24,005 nucleotides of DNA from Ga0077536 sp943370145 (lineage in GTDB: Bacteria > Pseudomonadota > Gammaproteobacteria > Ga0077536), in NCBI GenBank assembly GCA_943370145.1, contig CALRPY020000065.1:1-24005 (forward strand), in the 5' to 3' direction. Position numbers and translations under genes: made by a program. A model generated the notes under the pieces. That model was given only the letters and a program-made list of their open reading frames with translations, made no database searches and was not told the DNA's origin. Shown in pieces: positions 1-6,790 of the stretch; position 1 is the stretch's first letter, and the number at the start of each line of letters is the position of its first letter.

Positions 1-81
1 CAGCGGCGCTACGTGACGCTGGAAACCCTGGCGAGCGTGGATGAGAATGCGCCGGTCAGGCTACCGGCGGTAGCCAACTGA
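1..81 (+). CDS. 3' end of an unidentified gene (partial)
   Basis: Frame 1 is open from the left edge and ends in TGA at 79-81, giving 26 residues that end in APVRLPAVAN. The codons are rich in G or C at the third position, like the real genes in this window. The fragment is too short to assign a family. It is the only coding signal before the non-coding stretch that follows, and it converges with the SDR gene at 498. It could also be a chance open frame. Confidence 0.4.
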   Translation, partial: QRRYVTLETLASVDENAPVRLPAVAN

Positions 82-357
82 CACACCGAAGGCCAACGAT
101 GACGGCTTCACGGTGACCGCGTTCTTACACCACTTCCCGGGACACAACCCATCGGCAAAGGGTCTGCGCTTGTAGCGTCGATGGCCAGGGTCTGGACGAG
201 GGGTGATACGAACGCGGGAATTTGTGTCGGGGCTTTCCGGGTAAAGGCGCTACGCGCCTTCCGCCTTCGGGAGTCGTCGACGCCGAAGCAGGCCGATGAG
301 GTGCGTGTCAGTGGGCGCAGCGCCGGTCTGAAAGCACCCTCACCCGCGCTGCGCGCG

Positions 358-380
358 GCCTCTCCCGGAGCGGGAGAGGC
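358..380. repeat. Perfect 10-bp inverted repeat, intergenic hairpin
   Basis: GCCTCTCCCG (358-367), loop GAG, CGGGAGAGGC (371-380). The stem is perfect and very GC-rich, with no T-run on either side. It may be a REP-like dispersed intergenic element or an mRNA-end stabiliser rather than a classical terminator. Whether copies occur elsewhere in the genome cannot be seen from this window. Confidence 0.6.
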
Positions 381-479
381 GAAGATTGGCGCGGCCATGC
401 CTGTCCACGTGGAGCGCCGCGTTAAGGCGTCGGCATACGGACTGCGCTGGGCGAAGAATGGCGCGGCCGTGCCCATCCA
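381..479. repeat. Imperfect direct repeat, two 27-bp copies 72 bp apart
   Basis: Copy 1 is at 381-407 and copy 2 at 453-479. They share the core GGCGCGGCC and the flanks GAAGA and TCCA, and differ at 4 of 27 positions. The first copy directly abuts the 358-380 hairpin, so together they look like one composite intergenic element. Confidence 0.55.
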
Positions 480-497
480 GCGACAGGCGGATGCTGC

Positions 498-1634
498 TTA
501 CTTCTTGCTCCGCACGTAGTAATCCAGCACCCGCGCCAGGACCTGTGCATTATCCGGCGTCGCGACGCCGAGTGCGGCTAGGCGCTGCGTGGTCGTGTCG
601 TTGCCGAACTGCTGTATGCCCGACAGATAGTCGAGGTAAATCGGCAAGGTGCCTACGGCCCGTCGCTCGCGCTCCGGCAGGAAGCGCGCGACGCCCTGCA
701 TGATGCGCATGAAGTTCTCGCGCGAGAAATCGAGCTTCGGTGTCCAGCCCATCAGGCCACCGCTGCGGAACACATCGCGCACCGTCTCCCGGAGCTCCAC
801 GAGCTTCAGCGCGCGCGACGGACCGGAGCACAGGTGGAAGATCTGCCCGGCCGTCTCCGGATTGCACGACGCGGCGACGATGGCGGCGCCGACGTAGTCG
901 TTCGGCACGATATCGAGCGTGGCCTCGCCCAGGCGCGGGAACAGGCCGAAGGTGCGCATGCCGCTCAGGAATTCGCAGATGAAATAGAAGATCTGGAAGT
1001 GGATGACCGCACCGCTGCGTGAGTCGCCGACGACCATGCTCGGGCGGTGGATGGTCGCGGGGAAGCCGGCGTCGACTTCCTTGTGGACGAGGTCCTCCGC
1101 TTCGGCCTTGGACGCCTCGTAAGTGTTGTGGAACTCCCGCGACTCGGTGATCCAGCGCTCCGGCAGCGGCCCCTGCCAGCGTCCGCCGACGCCGACAGTC
1201 GACACGAACTCCACTTTCTTCAAGGCCGCGCAGCCCTTCGCGAGTTCGATCACGCTCGCCACCGGGTACAGTGCCGTCTGCCGCGCTTCATCCAGCGGCA
1301 GGTTCATGCGCACGCTCGCCGCGCAGTGGATGATGTTCGTGCACTCGCGCCGCAGGCGCTCGCGGTCCGCCGTGCCGAGTCCCAGGGCGGGCTCGGTGAT
1401 TTCACCGGCGACCGGCCGCACGCGGCTCGCGAAGCCGCCGCTGCCCACGGCTGCGAGTTCAGCCGGGTAATTCGCCTGCCAGAACGCCAGCATCTCAGCA
1501 AAGCGGGCCTGCAGATCGCTGCCCTTCTTCGGCCGCATCAGGACCTGGACCGTGGTGTCCGGCAGCATTGCGAGGCGCGGCACGATTGCGCTGCCGACGA
1601 CACCGCTGGCACCCGTGACGAGATAGTGAGCCAT
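498..1634 (-). CDS. SDR-family oxidoreductase, fatty-acyl/thioester reductase-like
   Basis: A 378-residue extended SDR protein. The N-terminus has the Rossmann nucleotide-binding motif TGASGVVGS (residues 7-15). A Ser/Thr pair near 145-146 and the catalytic Y172-x3-K176 (YEASK) complete the active site. The fold and the C-terminal helical part (ending LARVLDYYVRSKK) resemble the NAD-binding_4 domain of fatty-acyl-CoA reductases and carrier-protein thioester reductases. The likely reaction is NAD(P)H reduction of an acyl thioester or a related carbonyl, in the cytoplasm. The ATG at 1634 has a good AAGGGGG ribosome binding site, and the gene starts 9 nt after the acyl-CoA ligase stop, so the two are probably co-transcribed. 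The pairing suggests that the ligase makes the thioester and this enzyme reduces it. A sugar-nucleotide epimerase role is less likely but not excluded. Confidence 0.8.
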   Translation of the reverse strand: MAHYLVTGASGVVGSAIVPRLAMLPDTTVQVLMRPKKGSDLQARFAEMLAFWQANYPAELAAVGSGGFASRVRPVAGEITEPALGLGTADRERLRRECTNIIHCAASVRMNLPLDEARQTALYPVASVIELAKGCAALKKVEFVSTVGVGGRWQGPLPERWITESREFHNTYEASKAEAEDLVHKEVDAGFPATIHRPSMVVGDSRSGAVIHFQIFYFICEFLSGMRTFGLFPRLGEATLDIVPNDYVGAAIVAASCNPETAGQIFHLCSGPSRALKLVELRETVRDVFRSGGLMGWTPKLDFSRENFMRIMQGVARFLPERERRAVGTLPIYLDYLSGIQQFGNDTTTQRLAALGVATPDNAQVLARVLDYYVRSKK

Positions 1635-1643
1635 GCGTCCCCC

Positions 1644-3455
1644 TTAACAGTTCAGCATGAGGGTGTCCGGCGCCGCGCGCTCGATGAATTCGCCGCCGTT
1701 CGCGCGCTCCAGCCACGCGAACAGGGCGTCCAGCGCCGGGCCGTGCCGTTCCTCGATGACTTTTCTTCTGAGTTTGAGATTGCTCGTGAGCTCGCCGCTG
1801 TCGATCGTGAACGCGCCGCGATGGACCAGCAGGCCGGCGGGCCGCAGGTAGTCGTTGGCATCAGCCATCACTCGACGCACCTGCGTGGCGAGGCCGCGTG
1901 CCCAGGCGAGGAAAGCCGCGTCGTCCTCGAAGCTGGCCAGCACGTCCGACGACGGCACCACCAGCGCGACAATCGCCTTGCGTGCCGCGCCGAACACGAC
2001 CACGTGATCGATGCCCGCGATCTGCTTGAGCCGCGCCTCGACGGCCGTCGGCGCAATCTTGCGGCCGGTGGAGGTCTTGAACACTTCGGACTTGCGGCCG
2101 GTCAGGCGCAGGCGCCCGCTCGAGGCGAATTCCCCGAGATCGCCCGTGCGCAGGAAACCGTCGGCATCGACCGGGGATTCCGCGCCCGCCTGCCCCAGGT
2201 AGCCGGCGAAAACGCCGGTGCCGCGCACCAGCACCTCGCCGTCCTCGGCAATGCGGACTTCGTTGCCACTCAGCACGCGCCCGACCGTGCCGAACTCGTA
2301 GTCCGTCACGCGATTGATGGCGATGGGCACGACGTTCTCGCTCAGGCCGTAGGCCTCGAGCACCAGCAGCCCCAGCGCATGGAAGCGCTCCAGCAGCCAG
2401 CGCGGGAACGGTGCGGAGCCACTGACCATGAAGCGGATCTCGCCCCCGAGGATGTCGCGCAGACGCTTGAGCACGAGCCGCTCTGCCAGTGGCAGCTGCA
2501 GCCGCGTGAAGAAGCCCGGGGCATGGCCCGCCCGCCGCGCCTGCGCGGCGCGATCACCGACGGCGATCGCCCAGGCCACCAGCCTGCGCGCCATCGCCGG
2601 CCGGGTCGCGAGCTTCTGGTCAATCCCCTCGCTGAGCTTCTCGAAAAAGCGCGGCACGGCGATGAACACCTGCGGCTTGATGGTCGGCAGGTGCGTCATG
2701 ATCGCGCGTGGATCGGCAACGAACCAGGTCTGCGCGCCGCGGCCGGCAGCGCAGAAATTGATCATCCGCTGGAACAGGTTAGACAGCGGCAGCCAGCACA
2801 CGAGACGGTCGCTTGCCGTGATCTCGGGAAACGCGTCGAGAATCCCCGCCACCGCGGCGCAGACCTGGGCGTGCGTATAGGCAATGCCCTTGGGCGCGCC
2901 GGTGCTGCCGGACGTGAAAATGATCGTCGCCACCGACTGCGGGCCGGGCGCGTGCACGGGGTCGTGGCCGTCGAAAGCATCGAATACGGTGCGGCGCACC
3001 CAGCGTACGCTGCAGGTCGGCGGCACCGGGTCGTCGTTCAGGCACAGCACGAAGGACAGGTGTGCGCAGGCTTCGGGCGGGATCCGCGCATAGGCGGCCG
3101 CATCGCCGACGACGAGACCGGTCAGTCCGCTCAGCGCGATGATGTCGGCGAGCCGCGCCGGCTGATCGTGGGCATCGAGCCCCACCACCGCCGCGCCGCA
3201 GAGCAACGCGCCTACCTGCACGGTTTCCCAATCGAGCCCGGTGGGCGCCATGAGGCCAAGGCGCGCATCCTGGCCCAAACCAAGCCCGGCGAGCCGGCAC
3301 GCGGTCTGACCGGCGCCGCGCATGAAGTCGGCCCAGCTGATCGGCGTCCAGTGGCCGGCCGCCAACGAGAAATAGGCGGGCGACGCCGGCGTTTCGGCCG
3401 CACGCCGGCGGTAGTAATCGGTAAGGACCTGCGGGGCCTGCGCGTCTGCCTGCAT
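1644..3455 (-). CDS. AMP-forming acyl-CoA synthetase (long-chain type)
   Basis: A 603-residue ANL-superfamily adenylating enzyme. The P-loop-like motif TSGSTGAPKG is at residues 181-190, the A5 motif EAYGLSEN is in the middle, and RTGDLG then GRKSEVFKTSTGRK mark the hinge and C-terminal lid. The motif LTSNLKLRRK near the C-terminus carries the candidate catalytic lysine and is typical of long-chain fatty acyl-CoA ligases. It should activate a carboxylic acid, probably a fatty acid, as acyl-AMP and transfer it to CoA or a carrier thiol. I chose the ATG at 3455, 10 nt after the amidotransferase stop. An in-frame ATG at 3494 (616 residues) would overlap the upstream gene by 29 nt and has no better ribosome binding site. 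It is longer than the exosortase-associated acyl-CoA ligase family (about 515 residues), so I do not assign it there. Confidence 0.88.
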   Translation of the reverse strand: MQADAQAPQVLTDYYRRRAAETPASPAYFSLAAGHWTPISWADFMRGAGQTACRLAGLGLGQDARLGLMAPTGLDWETVQVGALLCGAAVVGLDAHDQPARLADIIALSGLTGLVVGDAAAYARIPPEACAHLSFVLCLNDDPVPPTCSVRWVRRTVFDAFDGHDPVHAPGPQSVATIIFTSGSTGAPKGIAYTHAQVCAAVAGILDAFPEITASDRLVCWLPLSNLFQRMINFCAAGRGAQTWFVADPRAIMTHLPTIKPQVFIAVPRFFEKLSEGIDQKLATRPAMARRLVAWAIAVGDRAAQARRAGHAPGFFTRLQLPLAERLVLKRLRDILGGEIRFMVSGSAPFPRWLLERFHALGLLVLEAYGLSENVVPIAINRVTDYEFGTVGRVLSGNEVRIAEDGEVLVRGTGVFAGYLGQAGAESPVDADGFLRTGDLGEFASSGRLRLTGRKSEVFKTSTGRKIAPTAVEARLKQIAGIDHVVVFGAARKAIVALVVPSSDVLASFEDDAAFLAWARGLATQVRRVMADANDYLRPAGLLVHRGAFTIDSGELTSNLKLRRKVIEERHGPALDALFAWLERANGGEFIERAAPDTLMLNC

Positions 3456-3465
3456 CGGGCGCTGC

Positions 3466-4545
3466 TCAGGCCGCGGCTTCGATGACGGGATCATAGGCGC
3501 CGCGCGGCAGGGTGATGCGCAGATCGTCCGGCGTCATGCCCAGCCACTTCAGGTGCTCCGTCGTGTGCTTGCCGAGAAACCAGCAACGCTTGACCATGAG
3601 ATCCACGATCGGCCCCATGATTCGCCACTCGGACAGCTTGGCCTTGCCTTCCCTGATAAGCGTGGCGAACTCGGGCGCGTAGGGGTTGTAACCGAAGTTC
3701 TTCAGATCCGAATACATCAGCAGCCAATTGATCGGGTAGTTGCTGAACACGGGGCTCGCGTTGCGCGAAGTCTCGATGAGGCCGTGCTCGACGACGCCGC
3801 GCATGGCCTCGTCCTGGCTGTACCGCCACGCGTGGAAAGGCGCGAGGTAGCGCGGGAAGCGCGTGCCGGCCGGGTAGCGATTGGGGTTGAAGAAGCGGCC
3901 CAGTTCATCGTCCGTGAACTGTCCGCAGCGTTTGAGCTCGGGCGGGGTCCAGTCGGTGCGCTCGATCAGCGGCCGCGAGAACTCGTAGAGCATGCGCTCG
4001 GGCTCCGGCTGCCCCGGGGAGTAGCCGGCCATCACAAGCGGAATGTCCTTTTCCAGCGCGGTCTTGATCGCGTCGCCCTCGAACAGCGGCGCGTAGACAT
4101 AGGAGACCGTGTAGGTCGCGCCGCGCGCTTCCTGATGGCGCAGCAGGTACGCGAACAGCTTGCGATAGAGTTCGGCCGGCGGCGAATAGGTGAGGTGGTC
4201 GATGTTGAGTTTCGCGAGCGTGCGGCGGATGTTCTTCCACGCGACCGGCGGGATGTTCACGTCGACGGTGAAGGCGAGCACCTTGAGCTTGTACTCGACG
4301 ACCAGCTTGTAGAGCATCCACGCGCTGTCCTTGCCGCCGCTGAACGGCACCAGCACATCGTACTGGCCCTGGCCGCGACACTGCGCGATGGCAGCTTCCA
4401 AATCCGCCTCGCGCGCCGCGCGGCCCGCGTCTTCCTGCGCGGCGGAGCCCGGCGAGTATTCGCGACAGGGGCGGCAGACGCCTGCGCTGTCGATGTCGGA
4501 TCCGGGAACGGCTTCTGGCAGCAGACAGCGCTTGCAACGTCGCAT
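3466..4545 (-). CDS. N-acetyl sugar amidotransferase (WbpG/PseA-like, PP-loop)
   Basis: A 359-residue PP-loop ATPase. The N-terminus has two CxxC pairs (C4/C7 and C24/C27), probably a zinc knuckle. The ATP-pyrophosphatase motif SGGKDS is at residues 69-74 (VPFSGGKDSAW). This layout matches the N-acetyl sugar amidotransferase family (WbpG, PseA, LegG-type), which converts a UDP- or CMP-sugar acetamido group to an acetamidino group using ammonia from a HisH-like glutaminase partner. No glutaminase or HisF-like gene is in the window, so the ammonia source is unknown. The ATG at 4545 has an AGGAG site 8 nt upstream. It is the first gene of the amidotransferase-ligase-reductase operon. The substrate is unknown; a surface-glycan sugar is the family expectation. 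Confidence 0.85.
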   Translation of the reverse strand: MRRCKRCLLPEAVPGSDIDSAGVCRPCREYSPGSAAQEDAGRAAREADLEAAIAQCRGQGQYDVLVPFSGGKDSAWMLYKLVVEYKLKVLAFTVDVNIPPVAWKNIRRTLAKLNIDHLTYSPPAELYRKLFAYLLRHQEARGATYTVSYVYAPLFEGDAIKTALEKDIPLVMAGYSPGQPEPERMLYEFSRPLIERTDWTPPELKRCGQFTDDELGRFFNPNRYPAGTRFPRYLAPFHAWRYSQDEAMRGVVEHGLIETSRNASPVFSNYPINWLLMYSDLKNFGYNPYAPEFATLIREGKAKLSEWRIMGPIVDLMVKRCWFLGKHTTEHLKWLGMTPDDLRITLPRGAYDPVIEAAA

Positions 4546-4567
4546 TCTTGTTCTCCTGGGGCGCCGA

Positions 4568-4610
4568 GCGCGCGGAAACGCGCGCGCGTATCGATGATTC
4601 GATGATACGC
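4568..4610. repeat. Hairpin, tandem repeat and inverted repeat before the amidotransferase operon
   Basis: GCGCGCG (4568-4574), GAAA, CGCGCGC (4579-4585) form a perfect 7-bp hairpin. TCGATGAT is then tandemly repeated at 4591-4598 and 4599-4606, enclosed by an inverted repeat GCGTATC (4586-4592) and GATACGC (4604-4610). This lies 23-65 nt before the amidotransferase start and could be a leader structure or an operator. I cannot find a convincing sigma-70 or sigma-54 promoter here. Confidence 0.4.
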
Positions 4611-4675
4611 CGCCGCTGGCAGGCGCGCGAAGTGGCGTGGTGCTTCGCGTTCCTTGCGTCAGCGTCGAGGCGAAT

Positions 4676-5593
4676 TCAGGCGGCTGCGCGCAGGGCGTCC
4701 TGCAGCGCTTGATTCGCTTCGGCGAGATCGCTGTAGACGAGGCGGTAACTCTGCACGCGATCGGTGAGGTCGGCCAGCATCTCGAAGGCCTGCTGGCCCA
4801 GCAGTACGTAGTTGAACGCGTTCTGCGTGAGCTCGGCGAAGCAGGCGGACTTCGGCAGTTCGGTGAGTTCGGTTGCGGCCCCGGCCTGGTAGCGAGGGAA
4901 GACCACGAGCCGCGGCTGCGCGCCTTCGTGCATGCGCGCCAGGTGTTCGCCGGTGGGCTTCACGTGCGAGACGCGTCCCTTGCGCGTGCCTGGAATCTGC
5001 GGCCCGAACGCGGCCTCGGGCACCGCGGCCTTGATGACCTCGATCGAATCGTTCTTCAGCGGGATCAGCCGCGGAAACGGTTTGAGCTCGAGCGTGCCGG
5101 GCGTGAGCAGCGTGAACTCGTCCGAGAAGAGGCGCCAGCCGCGATGCATCAGGTAGGCGCTCAAGGTGCTCTTACCGGCGCCGGGCACGCCCGGCATGAT
5201 GATTCCCCCCTCGTCGCGCGCGAGGACCGCCGCGTGCAGCATCAGGAACCAGTTCGCGCGCGAGGCGATGCACCAGTTCATGCTCCATTCGAGGTGAGCG
5301 AGCAGGGCTTCAGGTGGAAAGTCCGTAAAGCGCAGTTCGTCCTCGAGGCAGATTTGCCGCGGGCGCCCGAACAGTCGGTCCAGCCAGCCTTGTTCGCTCA
5401 GATGCAGTCGGGCATCGGGAAAGCTGCCCGGCGGCGCGAGCGGGTAGTCCGGATAATGGGTCCGCAGGCAGTTCGCAAGCAGCGGGTCCTGTCCGACCAT
5501 CGATACCACGAACGGACCGACGGCGAGTTTGAGCCCCGAGGGGAGTCGCCGCGCCAATTCGGCGGCAGGCAGGCTGTGCAGCGAGGCGGTCAC
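4676..5593 (-). CDS. HprK-related kinase A (HPr-rel-A system)
   Basis: A 305-residue P-loop kinase related to the C-terminal domain of HPr kinase/phosphorylase. The Walker A motif GVPGAGKST is at residues 135-143. A conserved LHAAVLAR segment (H120) precedes it and an FSDE motif follows, as in HprK. The PTS protein HPr is not encoded nearby, and this family is known from cassettes with a PqqD-like protein and a nucleotidyltransferase, as here. Distant relatives in lasso-peptide clusters phosphorylate a peptide's C-terminal serine. The frame is open back to 5869, but translation surely begins at the GTG at 5593, whose bases overlap the PqqD stop codon by 4 nt (GTGA). That gives the usual family length and implies translational coupling. 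Its substrate is unknown. Confidence 0.85.
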   Translation of the reverse strand: MTASLHSLPAAELARRLPSGLKLAVGPFVVSMVGQDPLLANCLRTHYPDYPLAPPGSFPDARLHLSEQGWLDRLFGRPRQICLEDELRFTDFPPEALLAHLEWSMNWCIASRANWFLMLHAAVLARDEGGIIMPGVPGAGKSTLSAYLMHRGWRLFSDEFTLLTPGTLELKPFPRLIPLKNDSIEVIKAAVPEAAFGPQIPGTRKGRVSHVKPTGEHLARMHEGAQPRLVVFPRYQAGAATELTELPKSACFAELTQNAFNYVLLGQQAFEMLADLTDRVQSYRLVYSDLAEANQALQDALRAAA

Positions 5594-5895
5594 GACGCGC
5601 GCCGCACGATGCCAAGGCGGTCGAGCACGTTCAGCGAGGACTGGATAGCCTCTAGCAAGGCTTCGCCCTCGCCCTGGTCCTCGACATCGTAGCGTTCGGT
5701 CAACGAGCGATGGATTTCGGCCAGGGATTGCGGCCGCTCGTCGAGCAGGTCGACGACTTCGACGGCCAGCGTGTTCAGGAAGTGCGTCTGGTGTGAGCGG
5801 GGGTCGAAGGCGAAATGGGCGTCGCCCCAGTGCCGCCAGACGAGCCTGGCGGTCGGGTCGGCAAGCCAATTTGGCTCAGGCGTCTGGTTCGTCAC
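5590..5895 (-). CDS. PqqD-like peptide chaperone (HPr-rel-A system)
   Basis: A 101-residue PqqD-fold protein. It opens with a W-x-aromatic-x-D/N segment (WRHWGDAHFAFDPRS). The core then reads THFLNTLAVEVVDLL, followed by a winged-helix-like acidic stretch and IQSSLNVLDRLGIVRR, the typical PqqD pattern of late-helix LxxLGIV. PqqD-type proteins are RiPP recognition elements that bind a leader peptide and present it to a modifying enzyme. In this cassette it is the expected specificity factor for the kinase with which it overlaps. The start is a GTG at 5895 without a clear ribosome binding site, and two hairpins lie just upstream (5905-5925 and 5931-5954), which suggests weak or regulated expression. 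Confidence 0.8.
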   Translation of the reverse strand: MTNQTPEPNWLADPTARLVWRHWGDAHFAFDPRSHQTHFLNTLAVEVVDLLDERPQSLAEIHRSLTERYDVEDQGEGEALLEAIQSSLNVLDRLGIVRRAS

Positions 5896-5930
5896 GTTGA
5901 CAGGGCAGGGGCGTGATGGCCCTGCAGACT

Positions 5931-5954
5931 AGCACGGCCCGAAAGGGCCGTGCT
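5931..5954 (-). terminator. Strong hairpin between Tat-protein gene and pqqD-like gene (terminator or attenuator)
   Basis: AGCACGGCCC (5931-5940), 4-nt loop, GGGCCGTGCT (5945-5954): a perfect 10-bp GC-rich stem 31 nt past the stop codon of the Tat-protein gene. The minus-strand sequence after it (AGTCTGC) is not a T-run, so termination is probably incomplete. A second hairpin (GCAGGG 5905-5910 with CCCTGC 5920-5925) follows. Together they could let the Tat protein be made in excess over the PqqD-like protein and kinase, or protect the 3' end of a short mRNA. Confidence 0.6.
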
Positions 5955-5985
5955 TGAGTTCGAGCGAAGAAGCGCGGAAGTTGCG

Positions 5986-6597
5986 CTAGACAGTACGTCC
6001 CCACAAGGAGTGCAGGCAGGCGCCGGTGAGGCTCGTGACCATGGCGGTGCCGAGATTGACTTCACCGAGCGGGGCACCGACCGAAATCACGGCACCCGAC
6101 TGATTGTCGAAATGGACGATGGCGAATTGTTGCGGGAAAACATCCACCGGCACGGTTTCAATCGGCACTACGCGGAGCACGTTTATGTTGGCCGGTGCAT
6201 TCACGAATGGAATTTCTTCGTCGGCGATGATGTCGCCCGTGGTTACCATGCGCCATTTGGCGGCACCGCCGACAGAGCCAAGGAAATACGTGGCTTCCCC
6301 GTTCGACTCGTAGCCACCATTTCCATCTTCAATAATCTTGCTGAAGACTTCCACCTTGTTGCGGAAGTAGGAATCCTGATCGATTGTAAGGTGCGACGCA
6401 GCCGTCGCATCCACGTCGTTCGCGCAAAACGCACTGGAACCAGCCTGCGCCTGCGCCGAAACTGAATGCAAAGTCATCACCGCCGGCAGCGCCAGCGAGG
6501 TGCCCTTCAGAAAGCGTCGCCGGCTGGCAACCAGCCCTTGCGCTGCGCCGGTCTCACGGGTGGCCTCAGTGGCCTGAACGATCTTTTCGTGGTCCAT
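5986..6597 (-). CDS. Tat-signal secreted protein of the HprK/PqqD cassette, function unknown
   Basis: A 203-residue protein with a twin-arginine signal SRRRFLK at residues 25-31, a hydrophobic stretch (GTSLALPAVMTLHS) and a likely cleavage after AQAQA (residue 52), so it should be exported folded to the periplasm. The mature part (about 150 residues) has only two cysteines, C58 and C194, and no catalytic motif that I recognise. The C-terminus TGACLHSLWGRTV contains one of them. It has no VPEP motif, so it is not a PEP-CTERM protein. The ATG at 6597 has a GGAG ribosome binding site, and a sigma-54 promoter lies at 6632-6646. By position, first gene before a PqqD-like chaperone and a kinase, it may be the substrate of that system. 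This is inference from layout. Confidence 0.75.
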   Translation of the reverse strand: MDHEKIVQATEATRETGAAQGLVASRRRFLKGTSLALPAVMTLHSVSAQAQAGSSAFCANDVDATAASHLTIDQDSYFRNKVEVFSKIIEDGNGGYESNGEATYFLGSVGGAAKWRMVTTGDIIADEEIPFVNAPANINVLRVVPIETVPVDVFPQQFAIVHFDNQSGAVISVGAPLGEVNLGTAMVTSLTGACLHSLWGRTV

Positions 6598-6631
6598 CCG
6601 ATGTCTCCGGACGATAGATGACTTAATGCGA

Positions 6632-6646
6632 GCAAAAATTACGCCA
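6632..6646 (-). promoter_or_regulatory. Sigma-54 (-24/-12) promoter for the Tat-protein operon
   Basis: The minus strand reads TGGCGTAATTTTTGC. The invariant GG and GC are separated by exactly 10 bases, with TGGC and TTGC intact (8 of 10 core positions of TGGCAC-N5-TTGC). The predicted transcript start is about 6620, some 23 nt before the ATG at 6597. Two sigma-54 activators, PrsR and the regulator at 16607-18004, are encoded in the same window. Confidence 0.6.
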
Positions 6647-6728
6647 TCAATCGCAAATGCTTTTTTCCTAAAGACTTAGTGCGCCATAATCGGGGCGTCA
6701 CGTCGTCACTTGCTACGATAACAGCGAT

Positions 6729-6750
6729 TTTGTAAGGGCGGGCTTACAAA
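6729..6750. promoter_or_regulatory. Perfect palindrome between divergent cassette genes (candidate activator site)
   Basis: TTTGTAAG (6729-6736), 6-nt spacer, CTTACAAA (6743-6750). Its centre is about 118 nt upstream of the predicted sigma-54 start of the Tat-protein gene, the normal distance of an enhancer-binding site. It is also about 41 nt before the nucleotidyltransferase ATG, so it may instead be an operator or leader hairpin of that gene. Confidence 0.4.
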
Positions 6751-6790
6751 TCCAATCCCTGGCAGGGGCCCTTTTGTTAAGAAACTTGAC

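Larger units (their letters stand above)
82..497. other. Intergenic region with hairpins, no convincing gene
   Basis: This 416-base stretch lies between convergent genes. Open frames exist on both strands, but they are arginine/alanine/proline-rich, lack ribosome binding sites and translate hairpins and repeats, so I do not call them. It holds a 7-bp hairpin at 244-260 (AAGGCGC, loop TAC, GCGCCTT), a 10-bp hairpin at 358-380 and an imperfect direct repeat at 381-407 and 453-479. A further imperfect hairpin (CACCG 84-88 with CGGTG 111-115) follows the first gene but has no T-tract. Confidence 0.5.

Noticed and set aside
108..519. Overlapping short open frames on both strands (108-476 minus, 181-519 plus)
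   Set aside because: They translate the intergenic hairpins and direct repeat, have no ribosome binding site, and the plus frame runs into the end of the SDR gene.
1047..3485. 812-codon open frame on the plus strand
   Set aside because: It is antisense to the SDR and acyl-CoA ligase genes, is His/Arg/Ala-rich without domains, and results from GC-rich third positions. The minus-strand proteins have clear motifs.
5594..5869. Longer N-terminus for the HprK-related kinase (397 residues)
   Set aside because: It would overlap almost the whole PqqD-like gene in another frame; the GTG at 5593 gives the family length and a 4-nt overlap.
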